Positions 8,687-18,920 of a stretch of DNA of 33,768 bases are shown here, piece after piece. Both the position numbers and the translations under genes were made by a program. Under the pieces are notes generated by a model. It was given only the letters and a program-made list of their open reading frames with translations, had not been told where the DNA came from and did not search any database. Within the stretch, counting starts at the first letter, position 1; each line of letters begins with the position of its first letter. The stretch is from a virus, in IMG/VR virus record IMGVR_UViG_3300037346_000491, positions 1 through 33,768 of that record; one strand, 5' to 3'.

Positions 8687-9340
8687 ATGATCAATAAAAT
8701 GTTCAATAATATCAAGGACGTGATAGTTAATAGAATCTCGCTTGTGTCAAAAGGAAAAAGACCAGCAGTGGCAAGAGCAGAGACAAGTTTTTCTATTTTC
8801 AAGACAGCAAAAGGAAAGCTCACACAAGAGCAAATTGAGAAATTGGAAACAATCTCAAAGGGCTATGAAAAAAAGACCTTGTATGTATCAAGACCAGTCA
8901 CAAATTGAAAATCAATTGTGAGGTGGTGCAAAGATAATGACATCACAGACATCGTCAAAGCAGATGAGATGCATGTGACCATTGCTTTCTCAAAGAAAAA
9001 GATCTCGTGGTCAACACTCACAACAGATGATAGCTCAATGGATCTTGACTTGGAAAATGCAAAGATACAAAAGCTATGAGAAGCCATTGTGATCAAGTTT
9101 CAAAGCAAGGATCTCAAGACAGCCTGGACAAAGTACATTGATGCAGGTGCAACATGGGACTTTGAAACATACCAGCCACATATTTCCATATCATACAACA
9201 GTGATCAAGACATCTCAAAGATTGGGACTTTCAGTGGCAAGGCGTCGCTTGGAGGTGAGATCATGGCAGAAATCAAAGCAGAACTTTTGAAAAAACTTGC
9301 AAGGATCTCTCAAAAATATGATCAGATGCTTGGAAAGTAA
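8687..9340 (+). CDS. Protein with 2H phosphoesterase-like motifs
   Basis: A 217-residue protein from the ATG that follows a typical TTTTATTTTATTTT leader; an ATG at 8660 would add nine residues overlapping the protease. The N-terminal part has VNRISLVSKGKRPAVARAE, a phrase seen in prohead or scaffold-type proteins next to XkdF. The rest carries two His-x-Thr/Ser motifs, MHVTIAFS (His96) and YQPHISISY (His165), each in a beta strand. That is the signature of 2H phosphoesterases, a superfamily that includes LigT, cyclic phosphodiesterases and the anti-CBASS phage protein Acb1. Substrate unknown. Two UGA glycines lie between. Confidence 0.65.
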
Positions 9341-9358
9341 AAAAGACATTGAAAAAAA
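9341..9358 (+). promoter_or_regulatory. Structural-module AAAGACATTG motif, copy 3
   Basis: AAAGACATTGAAAAAAAA directly after a UAA stop, upstream of the scaffold-like gene. A good -10 at 16 bp is not seen here, so it may be an activator or processing site instead of a core promoter. Confidence 0.4.
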
Positions 9359-9422
9359 ACACTATACAAGCAAAATACATGTGTAATCACACCAAACTTT
9401 ACTTTTTAAATTCTTGTTTGCT

Positions 9423-9839
9423 ATGAAAGAAAAAATCCAAAAACTTGCCACTCTTAACAAAGAGGCAGTTGAGTTGCTAAAAGCAGAGGACATGGATGGA
9501 GCCATTGCAAAGCATGCAGAAATCCAGGACCTCACAAAGGAAATGGAAACAGATGCAGAGGTTGAAACTCCAGAAGTGGAGGCAAAACCAGAAGTTGTTG
9601 AAACTCCAGAGGAAATTGCAAAATCAGAGGAAATCAAGAAGTTTGTATCGCTCAATGTGAGTGCGGACACTATGAAAGCATTGCTTGATGATGTTGCAAG
9701 TCTCAAAGATAGTCTCAAAGATATGTCAACAATCAATAAGAGATTGGATGATGTTGAAAAGGCAAAAGGTATCTCAAAACAAGCATCAGAAACAGTCAAC
9801 AAGACTGGTGAAAGTGTTTGGGATGATATGCCACTATAA
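9423..9839 (+). CDS. Scaffold-like coiled-coil protein
   Basis: A 138-residue acidic protein directly upstream of the major capsid gene. The N-terminus is helical (EKIQKLATLNKEAVELLKAE). A Glu/Pro/Val-rich low-complexity linker follows (VETPEVEAKPEVVETPEE), then a second helical part (MKALLDDVASLKDSLKDM and INKRLDDVEKAKG). This composition and position fit a capsid scaffolding protein that is removed by the protease. The ATG follows a TTTTTAAATT leader. There is no in-frame UGA and almost no glycine. Confidence 0.65.
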   Translation: MKEKIQKLATLNKEAVELLKAEDMDGAIAKHAEIQDLTKEMETDAEVETPEVEAKPEVVETPEEIAKSEEIKKFVSLNVSADTMKALLDDVASLKDSLKDMSTINKRLDDVEKAKGISKQASETVNKTGESVWDDMPL

Positions 9840-9886
9840 TAGTCACAGAAACTCTCTATAATCTTTATTTTTAAATTCTCTTACCT

Positions 9887-11053
9887 ATGGACAAAGGACA
9901 AAAAATTGCAAAGGTTTTTAGTGGTGGTGAAAATTCATCACTCGTACACCTTAATACAGCACAAGCAGATAAATTCATTGACTATGTAGTTGATGAAAGT
10001 GTTGTATTGAAATCATCTCGTGTTGTTCGTATGGACACACCACAAAAGGTGATTGGAAAAATTGGTATTTCAGACAAGATCCTATATCCTGCACAAAGAG
10101 GAGTTGGACTTGATGCAGGAAAAAGAACATCAGCAACACCAGATAAGATAACACTTATTTCTCAAGAAGTTATTTGAGAAGTGAGGATCTATGATGATGA
10201 AGTTGAGGACAACGTTGAAGGTGTTGCATTCAAAGAACACATGATGAAAATGGTTGCAAAGAAAGTAGCAAATCAGCTTGAAAGAGTTGCACTTTATGCA
10301 AGAAAAGTAGCTAATCCTACAGATTTATTGCAAATGTTTGATGGTTTTGTAAAAGCTATTGAAGCAAATTGAGTTGTAGTTGATTCGAATGTTGGTTTTG
10401 CGGATCGTTTCATCGACAAAGAAAAACTTGCAAAGGTTCGTAAGTCTATTGCAACAAAATACAGAAACATACTTAACAAATGGTATATGCCAGATGATGT
10501 TGCGATTGACTATGAAATCAAATATGAAGCGTCAAACAATACAGTCAATAAATATGGTGCATTTGGTGTCGATTTCACCAAAGCTAATATCATGTCAGTA
10601 GATAGAGCAGTTGTAGTGACAGCAGGATACACAGGGACAATCAGTGCTAATGTTGCTCTCAATGCGACAACAGCAGTATTAACAGATGAGACTGGATTGA
10701 CAGTTGGTGATCAAGTGACTTTTGCTCTTTGAAATGACAAAGAACATACAGTTGTGATCAGTGCAATCAATGCAGGATCAAACACAATCACGTTTACTGG
10801 TTATCCAATGCCTTTTGCTCTTACGGCAATAACGGCAACAGAAAATACAGTTATTGAAACGATTTCAGATGGTGCTGATGTTATTCTTACGCCAGACTAC
10901 AACTTCATCTATGGTATCCAAAGGGACATCACTATTGAGCCAGACAGAGTTGCAAAAGAAAGAGCAACAGACTTTGTCATTACAATGAGAGTTGATTTCC
11001 AAGTGGAAAATCCAGAAATGTCAGGTATCTTGAAAAATGTGAAAGTCAAATAA
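9887..11053 (+). CDS. Major capsid protein
   Basis: A 388-residue capsid protein, probably of HK97 fold. It is placed after the protease and scaffold. The N-terminus (MDKGQKIAKVFSGGEN) leads into VVLKSSRVVRMDTPQKVIGK and ISQEVIGEVRIYDDEVEDN, with a following E-loop/spine-helix type region (KMVAKKVANQLERVALYA). Around residues 240-305 an inserted beta-rich segment (TTAVLTDETGLTVGDQVTF, then INAGSNTITFTGYP) looks like a surface domain. Three UGA glycines were counted, few for its length. A strong terminator follows, as expected for a highly expressed structural gene. Confidence 0.82.
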
Positions 11054-11078
11054 TAAAAATCAAGTCTCCACACAAACA

Positions 11079-11113
11079 GAAAAAACCAACCCATGATGGA
11101 TTGGTTTTTTCTT
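11079..11113 (+). terminator. Terminator after major capsid gene
   Basis: GAAAAAACCAACCC and GGATTGGTTTTTTC pair over 14 bp with one G-T pair, loop ATGAT, ending in a T run. This is a strong hairpin between the capsid gene and the next promoter motif. Confidence 0.85.
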
Positions 11114-11123
11114 TACGTGTAAA

Positions 11124-11158
11124 AAAGACATTGTAAAAAACACTTCAGATATTAAAGT
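11124..11158 (+). promoter_or_regulatory. Structural-module promoter-like motif, copy 4
   Basis: AAAGACATTGTAAAAAA follows the capsid terminator. TTGTAA (11131-11136), 16 bp and TAAAGT (11153-11158) give a moderate promoter fit. Its position right after a terminator favours a promoter role. Confidence 0.5.
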
Positions 11159-11202
11159 AGTGGTGTATTATCAATATATTTTATTCTTTACAATTATACA
11201 CT

Positions 11203-11598
11203 ATGGAAATGGTAAAACTACAAAATATTCTATCTCGTACATATAATGGAGTAAAACCACTTTGAACAATAAACGTTGAATCAAAAGATGTTGCATGATA
11301 TATTGCAAATGGGTTCTCCCTAATAAAAAAAGTGATTAAAGATGATCAAACATCTGTAATTGCTGACGCACAAGCAAAAAAAGATCAAGAAAAACTTAAT
11401 GCTGACGCACAAGCAAAACTTGACGTACAGACAGAAAAGCAAGCAGAACTCGACGCAGAACACGCAAAGAAAAACGCTTGATTTAGTGCAAAAAATGACG
11501 CAGACAAAGGAAGCGTTGATCTTACGGATGAATCACTTGTTGTACTTGTCAAAGACCTCGCAAAAACACCAACACAAAGAAAATGAAACAAAAAATAA
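11203..11598 (+). CDS. Hypothetical protein with charged repeat region
   Basis: A 131-residue protein after the capsid gene. The N-terminal 45 residues look folded (MVKLQNILSRTYNGVKPLG, then INVESKDVAGYIANGFSLIK). The middle is a long charged helix built of DAQAKKDQEKLNADAQAKLD-type repeats (about 58-90), probably a coiled coil. The C-terminus is acidic, then basic. UGA glycines occur at the PLG, AGY, NAG and RKG positions. It might be a head fibre or decoration protein, but no family was recognised. It starts in a CACTATG context; a second ATG two codons on is an alternative. Confidence 0.5.
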
Positions 11599-11607
11599 TC
11601 ACTGTAT

Positions 11608-11640
11608 AGCAAGATTATCTTGCTTGTCTTTTTTATTTTT
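11608..11640 (+). terminator. Rho-independent terminator
   Basis: AGCAAGAT and ATCTTGCT form a perfect 8-bp stem with a single-base centre, followed by TGTC and a T-rich tract. Confidence 0.75.
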
Positions 11641-11666
11641 ATTTTTGTGACTAAAAAAACAATAAT

Positions 11667-12308
11667 ATGACAATTGAACAAGTGATAAAAATAATATCTA
11701 CAGATGGATTGACATTACTGGTAACAGCTTGAGTACTTTTCTATCTTTTCAAAGTTGCCAATGTATTCTATGAGAAGTTTGAGAGAAAAATGATCTCTCA
11801 ACATGCAAAGGATCTCAAAGAAAAATGGCCAATGACTATTGAAAAAAACAACTTGATACAACAACTACTATACAAAGCAATGTATGAGTTTGGTGGAGAT
11901 AGAGCATATATCTTTGAGTATCACAATGGTGGTCACTCAATCAGTGGAATAGACTTTTTGAAAGCATCCAACACCTTTGAGGTGTGCAATGCAACCATAC
12001 ATCCACAACAGATCCTATTGCAAAACTTGCCAGTGTGAGTGTTTGCCTTTTGTAATATGAAAGTTTTAAACAGACAAACAATTTGCAGAGATGTTGAGGA
12101 CATTGCCAAAGAGGATCTTGGTGCATACCAGGTCTTGAAACAAAATGGTGTCAAATCAGTGTACATCATTTGATTATATGATGCAAAAGGGTATCCAATT
12201 GGTTTCTTTGGTGTTGATTATATAGCAAAAGAGATGCCAGAAATGCAAGAGGACCAACACAAGGCATTTGAAAGACTATCATATCAAATCAGTGGACTTT
12301 TATACTAA
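11667..12308 (+). CDS. Membrane-anchored GAF-like protein
   Basis: A 213-residue protein. An N-terminal membrane segment (GLTLLVTAGVLFYLFKVANV) is followed by a helical stalk and a GAF-like sensor fold. The fold shows RAYIFEYHNGGHSISGIDFL, then a second half with VGVFAFCNMKVLNR, VKSVYIIGLYDAKG and YPIGFFGVDY, whose strand pattern is GAF-like. Similar membrane GAF-like proteins occur in other phages near holin or tail genes; their role is unclear. Three UGA glycines were seen. Next to it lies a small two-helix membrane protein, so both may act at the envelope during lysis or as sensors of host state. Confidence 0.6.
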
Positions 12309-12336
12309 AAACAATTTATTTCTTTTTTTCTCTCTT

Positions 12337-12552
12337 ATGAAAACAACAGGATCAAAAACAGGTCAAATCTCAATAAAAGATGTTTGAAACATGGTATTGC
12401 TTGCAGTTTCCTTTTTTGGTGGTTTCTATTTGGCAAACACAGAGGTTGTTAATGGTTTGATTGGCCAATGGATCTCTACAGAAAATGTTGGAGTTGTGAC
12501 ACTATTTGTGGCATATTTTTTCAAACAGTTGATGCAAAACAACACAAAATAA
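12337..12552 (+). CDS. Small two-segment membrane protein, possible holin
   Basis: A 71-residue protein with two hydrophobic stretches, VLLAVSFFGGFYLA (about 20-33) and VGVVTLFVAYFFKQLM (about 50-65), separated by a short polar loop. Size and topology fit class II holins. It is far from the endolysin (10.7 kb away), so holin is only a candidate; a tail or head membrane protein is possible. One UGA glycine occurs near residue 17. Confidence 0.45.
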
Positions 12553-12576
12553 TTTTATAGCCTTTATTTGAAAACT

Positions 12577-13137
12577 ATGCAATATACAACAGTCGAAAGA
12601 TTAAAAACATACCTTTGATTGGCAGTGGATACAGAGCAAGACAGCCTCTTGGATCTTGTGATCAAAAGATGTACTCAACAATTTGACAAATACTTGAGCA
12701 GAAATCTCCAAACAACACTATACACAGAGTATGTGAGTGTCGATGGTGACAGTCTTTTAATTGTTGATAAATGACCAGTCAAGAGCATTGTTGCTCTCAA
12801 GTATGATGATGAAAATGGTGCAACAATAGCACACAAGAGGATTGATGGAAACATCATATATCTCACAGGTGAGTATGATGGCACAATATACATCGAATAC
12901 AATGGTTGATATGATACCATTGATGACATCATGGATGTTGAGCAAGCATGCTTGGAGAGTTGCAAGGACCTTTGGGACAACACACCAGCATCATGAAATG
13001 AGGCCAACATCAAGTCAAAACAGATTGAGACACTTTCAAAATCATACTTTTCAAAAGATGAGATGGCAGGTGGGATCAGTGTGTCTTTTCGTGAGACTTT
13101 GGACAATTACAAAATTTTTAATCCTATGATCATATAA
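12577..13137 (+). CDS. Head-tail connector protein
   Basis: A 186-residue protein of the gp6-like connector type. The N-terminus YTTVERLKTYLGLAVDTEQD with LLDLVIKRCTQQFDKYLSRN is the typical helical part, followed by a beta-hairpin region with VKSIVALKYDDENG and GTIYIEYNGGY and a C-terminal helical part. Connectors of this type form the ring below the portal. Several UGA glycines occur, including the first one in YLGLAVD. It begins a head-completion series: connector, closure, completion, terminator and tail tube. Confidence 0.72.
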
Positions 13138-13139
13138 TT

Positions 13140-13502
13140 ATGCCAAAAAGTTTGTTGAGCAGTTTTGCAAATGATTTCAACAGAACCATCAGTGTATGGC
13201 CAAGAGTTGAAAACAAAAACAGTATTTGAGAGATGATGATGACATGGCCAACAGCCAGCACATCCAATATCAAGTGCCTTTTGTTGTTGAGATCAGAGCA
13301 ATACAACAAATGGATCAGAGAGCAAATTGAGTACATAAAAACCAGCCACAAAATAAGATTGGATTTTGAGCCAACAATTACAGAGTGAGACAAGATCCAG
13401 GATGACTTTGGTGTTTGGTATGATGTCAAGTTTGTGATCTCCACTCCATGATTTGATGGTTTTGATGATCATTTGCTTGTTTTATGTGATATAATCAAAT
13501 AA
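13140..13502 (+). CDS. Head-tail joining (head closure) protein
   Basis: A 120-residue protein with the layout of phage head closure proteins. An N-terminal helix (LLSSFANDFNRTISVW) leads into beta strands (NIKCLLLLRSEQYNKWI and HKIRLDFEPTIT), then GDKIQDDFGVWYDVKFVIST, which is the characteristic end. It starts two bases after the connector stop, so the genes are probably translationally coupled. UGA supplies three glycines, including the one in EGDKIQDD. Confidence 0.65.
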
Positions 13503-13506
13503 AAAC

Positions 13507-13866
13507 ATGACAAAAATGACAATTGAGCAATCAGTGCTTGACAATGCAATGGAGGCATCTTTGATAGATACAGTGTTGATGGTTGAGGAGGAAATCTTGA
13601 AAATAACACCAAGAGATCCAGCAAGACCACCAGTGGATCCAACCAGGAGAGTGACATGAGATCTCAAGAGGTCAATTGGCCACCAACAGAACTCAAAGTT
13701 TGAATTTGTCATTGGTACAAGACAAGGAGAGGCAGAGTATTGAAAGTATTTGGAATTTGGGACACCAAGAATGGCACCAAGATCATTTTTGAGACAAGGA
13801 ATACTTGACAGCAAGGACAAAGCATTGAAACACTTTGCAAAAGTATTCAAACAAGCCATCCAATAA
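13507..13866 (+). CDS. HK97 gp10-like tail completion protein
   Basis: A 119-residue protein resembling the HK97 gp10 family. The features are an N-terminal helix (NAMEASLIDTVLMVEEEILK), the ITPRDPARPPVD/RRVTGDLKRSI stretch, and the clear ending AEYGKYLEFGTPRMAPRSFL, which is diagnostic. Two UGA glycines fall exactly where the family has glycine, in VTGDLKRSI and EYGKYLEFG. It acts in joining head and tail. It starts four bases after the previous stop. Confidence 0.82.
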
Positions 13867-13901
13867 ATAGACATTGAAAAAAAACTTTATTCTTTAATAA
13901 T
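13867..13901 (+). promoter_or_regulatory. Structural-module promoter-like motif, copy 5
   Basis: ATAGACATTGAAAAAAAA directly after a UAA stop. TTGAAA (13874-13879), 16 bp and AATAAT (13896-13901) form a plausible promoter before the tail terminator gene. Confidence 0.5.
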
Positions 13902-13908
13902 AGACACT

Positions 13909-14289
13909 ATGATCAATGTAAAACAATTTGTGTACAGCAAATTGCATGCAGATGCAACATTATCATCACTGGTTGGAAATAGGATATTTCCACAGATCAT
14001 GCCACAGGACAACAAAGTGTGGCCAATCGTGATATACTCCAGGATCTCACCAGGAAAAATGGATCTCAAAGGCATCAGAAACGAGTATTTTCAAGTTTCG
14101 GTGTGGTGAAAGCAGATTGTTGAAAATGAGACTATCATGGGTGTGATTGCATCATTATTCAATGGTTTGAAAGAACCACCAGTGAAACTTTGTGATGTGC
14201 AAAGAGTTGATGAGAGCTTTGATCCAGAAACACAAACATTTGGCAATCATGTCACTGTACACATAAAAATTTTTGATCACAACATGTAA
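13909..14289 (+). CDS. Tail terminator/completion protein
   Basis: A 126-residue protein with the pattern of tail-terminator proteins of the DUF3168 type. It shows FVYSKLHADATLSSLVGNRI, then FPQIMPQDNKVWPIVIYSRI, FQVSVWGK, and a C-terminal FGNHVTVHIKIFDH. The one UGA glycine (VWGK) sits in a loop. It lies between the gp10-like protein and the tail tube, the expected position. It would cap the tail tube at the head-proximal end. Confidence 0.68.
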
Positions 14290-14317
14290 TAATCTTTATT
14301 TTTAAATATCTACCACT

Positions 14318-15091
14318 ATGCAAAACAGTGTACAAAAAGTGAAGTCAGTGAGATTTGGGAGTGGTATACTCTCAATGTCCACAGATGGAGGATCTACATG
14401 GATCAATCTTGGTGCTTTGAAAGATGCAACACTCAATGTGACAAAGTCAATTATTGAATTTGTTGTTGATAATGCAAAATTGCCACCAAAAGTCAAAATC
14501 GACGAGGCGGTTTTTTCAGCTAACCTATATGAAGTTGTTTTGGAAAACCTACAATTGATTGATGGGATAGCAACATATAGTACAGTCGATGGAACACCAG
14601 TGACAATCACAGCAGAAGCTCACGGGACTGGTTGGGTCGTTAGTACACCATTAAAACTTACTAACAAAAACGGCGATAATACGAGTGTTACGTCAATTGT
14701 GGTAAAGTCTTGAGCAACAACACTTACACTCGGCACAGACTACACAGTATTTATACAAGCTGGATACACTTACATCATGCCAATACAGGCAAATGCAGGA
14801 GTAATCACGGTTGGGTATTCTTATACACCACTTGCAAGCAAGCAACAGCTATACAAAGACATCGTAAAAACACTTGCGACAAATCGTTTCAAGTTTGTCA
14901 ATGTTGATGAGGATTGAAAAGAATTTGGAGTAGAATTTTACGAGTGATTTAATAGAGCTGGATTAGAGGCTACGTTTTTGCCAGACAATACAACAGATGA
15001 CGCTCTCAATATACCAATGGAAATCAAAGCATTCCCAGTGGCAGGATCTCAAAATCTTTTTCGTATTTTTGATGAACAAGACGTACAATAA
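14318..15091 (+). CDS. Major tail (tube) protein
   Basis: A 257-residue protein, the likely tail tube subunit. It has SGILSMSTDGGSTWINLGAL, KDATLNVTKSIIEFVVDN and a helix near ANLYEVVLENLQLI, then an inserted beta-rich domain (residues about 100-165, with TSIVVKSGATTLTLGTDYTV). A closing part with NRFKFVNVDEDGKEF and IPMEIKAFPV is also typical of tail tubes. UGA glycines are at SGATT, EDGKE and YEGFN. It lies upstream of the chaperone pair and tape measure, as usual, and is followed by a terminator. Confidence 0.72.
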
Positions 15092-15126
15092 AAAGACATT
15101 GAGTAATACACAAGAAAACCTACTAC
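15092..15126 (+). promoter_or_regulatory. Structural-module AAAGACATTG motif, copy 6
   Basis: AAAGACATTGAGTAATAC follows the UAA of the tail tube gene. A -10 at 16 bp would be TACTAC, weak and inside the terminator hairpin, so a promoter role is doubtful at this copy. Confidence 0.35.
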
Positions 15127-15145
15127 TATGGTAGGTTTTTTTATA
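15114..15145 (+). terminator. Terminator after tail tube gene
   Basis: AAAACCTAC and GTAGGTTTT pair over 9 bp around TACTATG, followed by a T tract. Confidence 0.78.
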
Positions 15146-15160
15146 TATTGAAACTAATAT

Positions 15161-15442
15161 ATGGCAATATACAACTTGGATCAAAATGAGGAAATAGACA
15201 CCATGACAATCAATGGTGTGCCATACGAGGTTGGAGACATACCAGTGAGGATTATTGAGAAAATTATGACAATCAAGACTGGTTTTTTCAGAAAGGATTT
15301 GGAAGTACAATGGATACCAATTTGCAAGGAGGTCTTGGAGTTGAGAAACAAACAAGTTGATCTCACAAACTTCACAAGAGAGAAACTTTTTGCATTTATA
15401 CAATATATACAATGAAAAATCCAAAGATGACAAATTTGATAA
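15161..15442 (+). CDS. Tail assembly chaperone, first part
   Basis: A 93-residue protein between tail tube and tape measure. It starts with MAIYNLDQNEEIDTMTINGV and continues with VGDIPVRIIEKIMTIKTGFF; the rest is helical. Position and size fit the first product of the usual tail-chaperone pair. The frame has UGA glycines near its end and stops at UAA. Its last 31 bases overlap the next gene in the -1 frame. No canonical slippery heptamer was found in the overlap. Confidence 0.55.
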
Positions 15443-15957
15443 GACAAAAACATTGCTTTCTATATCATGGACAGACCTTTGATTGTTTTGATCTCTCTTT
15501 GGAGGACTTCTTGTTGATCAATATTGATCAAGACTTAGGATACAAAAAGATCTTGCAAGAATGCAACGAGGAATTGCCAACACTCAACGAAAGACAACAG
15601 AAAGAATTTTTAAGGATTATCTTTTGAGGCGAGATTGAAAAGCAAGAAGTGATTGAGCAACTCACAGAAACTCAAAAGAAACTCCAGGATGCAAAGAAAA
15701 GCAAGAAAACAGACAAGCAAAAAAATGAGGTTGATGATATGTTGCATGATTGGCATATTATAGAATGACAAATGATGCACTTTCTACACCAACCATTAAG
15801 CGAGATGAGAAAGCGACCATATAGGTATTTCATGGAAACATACAAGGATATGGCGATTTGTACGGGGGCAAAAGAATACAACAAAAACAGAAATTCGCAA
15901 ATACCAGACAAGAAGTGATTCAAAAGCGAGTTTGGTGATATGTACAATAAGAAATAA
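15412..15957 (+). CDS. Tail assembly chaperone, second part (candidate)
   Basis: A 181-residue helical protein starting within the preceding gene. The N-terminal part has FDLSLEDFLLINIDQDLGY; the middle is charged (KKLQDAKKSKKTDKQKNEVD), then WHIIEGQMMHFLHQPLSEM and ETYKDMAICTGAKEYN. The charged helix and position before the tape measure fit the second chaperone product, which in many phages is made by -1 frameshifting. Here it has its own ATG, so separate initiation is the simpler reading. UGA glycines occur in FGGEI, EGQMM and KKGFK. Confidence 0.55.
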
Positions 15958-15981
15958 ATTTATTTTATAAAAAATAATAAT

Positions 15982-18894
15982 ATGGCAAATATTGGTGAGC
16001 TTTCAGTGGGAGTCAAAGTCGATCAATGATCCCTCAACACAGCAACAAAGAAAATCAAAGATGACTTTTCAAAAACTGGTGATAGTGTTGAAAAAGACAT
16101 GATAAATAGTGCCAAAAAAGGCGCAGGAGGTATCAAAAATGCATTTTCTGGAATTTGAGACATCATAGCAGGAGCTTTGAGTGTTGGCGCAATCATAGGG
16201 TTTTGAAAAAAATTGCTTGGTTTGTGATCAGATCTTGAGGAGGTTTCGTCAAAGTTTGATGTTGTTTTCAAATGATCTCAACAGCTCAAAGATGAGTTTC
16301 AAAAAATGTCAATTGCCACCAATAGATCTAATCTGGACTTGATTACTTTCTGATCATCAGTTGGAAATGTGCTTGCACCATTGGGGCTTGCTCAAGAGGA
16401 GGTTGATGGTATGTCAGTTTGATTGACAAAGTTGGCCATTGATGTTGCCAGTTTCAACAATGTTTCAGATGATCAAGCAGTAAAAGCGTTTACGTCAGCA
16501 CTGAGCGGTGAAAGAGAGGCGTTGAAATCACTCGGTATCGTGATCAGTGAAGCAGACGTACAAAACAAAGTATACTCTCTTTGACTGGCGGAGCAAGGGG
16601 CAGAACTTACAAAAGCACAAAAAGCACTTGCGACTTATCAACTCTTGATTGATAATACTTCAAATTCACATGGTGACGCAGTAAGAACCAGTGCATCCTT
16701 TGCTAATCAATTGAAATGATTGCAAGGTGCTATCAAAGATGTGTTTGCAAATGCAGGGCAATGAGTAGCAAACGAGACCGCAGGATTGCTTAAAAAAATC
16801 ACAGTATTTGTAAGTAGTTATGGAAAAGGGATCGTTGACAGCATAGTTTTCACAGGCAAGATGATTTGATCAGTGATTGGAGATCTCTTGGGTACTTTTT
16901 GAGATCTTTTCTCTTTTATCACTGGAGGGACAAATGAAAACACAGATAATATTAGTACGTTTGCAATGGTTTTCATGAGGCTGGTGCAGGGCTTTGGTAT
17001 TGGTGTGAAATTCATTGCAGTGATCATTAAAAACCTTGTTGATGTGATAGCGGTTGAACTTGCATTGATTATTGAGTATTTTATGGCAACATATAACGCT
17101 ATTGTCACTGGGCGATCGATAGTCAAGACAGCCTTTGTTGGTACTCTCAAAACTATCCTTGATAGCGTAGTACTTGGGTCAGAATTGATTGCAGAAGTGT
17201 TTGTTGGTATGGCAGAAGCTATTGTTTGAGTTTTCAAAGGGATTGCAGATAATGTTGGTGTTGCGGTCAAAAAGGCAGGAAATCTTGCCATCAAAGGGCT
17301 TAATAAGGTGATTGATGCAGTCAATAAATTGCCAGGAGTAAACCTGGACAGATTGGTTGATTTTGGTGATGCAGGTTTCAAATCTTTTGAGCTTGGGATT
17401 TCCAAAAATATGAGTTCTATTAGTGCAAAGTTTGATGCTTTTTGATCAAAGGTTTCCAATAATTATGCAGGGATCAGTGGTGATCTTGCAAGCATATCAT
17501 CATGATTTGCTAATGCAACAGCCAATGTGAGTGCAGTGACATCACAGGCAGTGGCCAACATGTGAAATGATTGGGGTGAGCTTGCAACAGATATTGAGAC
17601 AAGCAACAACCAGATCAATAAATCACTGGACGAATGAGCAAGCAAATCAAAAGAAAATGCAGACCTATACGACAGTTGATATTTTAGTATATTAGACAAC
17701 TTGGATAAATACAAAGGTAGCGTTGACGAGGCGACAGGCAAAACAGGCAAGCAAGGAGATGTTGCAAAGGATACGATGAGCAAAATAAAAAAACTTTATA
17801 CAGATTGGGAGAAAAAAGTTGATGATATCAATAAAGCATCACAAAAACTATCAGAGGACACGCAGAAATATAATCAATCAATTGAGGACAGCATCAGATC
17901 TCTAACAAAAGAGCTTGAAAACGCAACAACAGAATATGATAATTTTGTCACAGCTACAACTCAGTCGGCGGGGGTAGATCTTGCAGATCGTGGTATTGAC
18001 GTCAGTCAAGAGTTGCTTGATAACCAAAATGATATTGCAGATCTCAAAGCAAAAGTCCTCACAGATGCACAAGATGAGATTGACAGACAAAAGGAGTTGT
18101 TGGAGCTTGAAAAAGAGAGGACAGCACTTTTGAAAGAGCAAACATTTATCAATGCAAACACAACAGAAGACCAAAGGTCAGAAGCCTCAAGGATTGCATC
18201 ACTTTCAGATGCAGAAAAGATCAAAGAGGATGCAGACACAGAAATAGCAGAGCAGGCAAAAGTATTTGAAGCAGAAAAAGCAAGGATTGAGAGCCTACAA
18301 AAAATAAATAAGGTGTTCTTGGATCTCAAATCATTGGATCAAAAGGAGTACGACGCACTCCTTGCAAGCGACAAATTGCTAGCGATGACGGCAGAGGAGC
18401 AGGAATTGATATTGAAACTCGCAAGAGAGAAATTAGAACAGACATTGCAGAAAGAGGCACTCATCCAGATGCAAAAAGAAGTACACGACGCAACGGTGAA
18501 TTTATCAAACAGCTCAACAGCAGTACAGCAAGCAAATATCAATACTCTCAAATGAGAATACGCAACATTGATATCGCAGATCAACAGTGCTATCCAGAGA
18601 CAAATGACACTCAATGCATTGAGATCATCAAGAGGTTTTGCCAGTGGATGATATACATGACAAGGTGGCACAAATGAGGTTGCTTGAGTGGTCCACAAAG
18701 GCGAGCGGGTAGCACCAAAGCGGATGGTCAACAGTATGAAGCCACTATTTGATAATCTGGAGAGTGCAAGAGGGAAAGGATTTGCAGATGGATGATATAC
18801 CAACACGACAAACAAAAGTCAGACAAACAACGTGACGGTCAACAATAGCATGGATCTGAGAGGCTTTCTTGATTATGCAAAATGGAAAATGTAA
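15982..18894 (+). CDS. Tape measure protein
   Basis: The longest gene, 970 residues. It sets tail length and is ejected with DNA. The N-terminus (ANIGELSVGVKVDQGSLNTA) leads to helices and a hydrophobic region, AFSGIGDIIAGALSVGAIIG (about residues 50-70), followed by GFGKKLLGLGSDLEE. A second hydrophobic part lies near 320-420. A long coiled coil runs from about 600 to 850 (EQELILKLAREKLEQ and similar). The end shows FASGGYTGQGGTNEVAGVVH then KGERVAP, a classic tape-measure C-terminal motif with UGA for several of its glycines. Many UGA codons lie in the first two thirds and at the end; the coiled-coil part has almost none. Confidence 0.92.
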
Positions 18895-18920
18895 ACTTTA
18901 TATTTTAAAATGTCAACACT

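Noticed and set aside
15412-15442. Programmed -1 frameshift between the tail chaperone genes
   Set aside because: The overlap is in the -1 frame, but no canonical slippery heptamer was seen and the second gene has its own ATG. Not excluded.
16818-17459. A 213-residue - strand open frame
   Set aside because: It lies inside the tape measure gene and has no leader or recognisable domain; all other genes are on the + strand.
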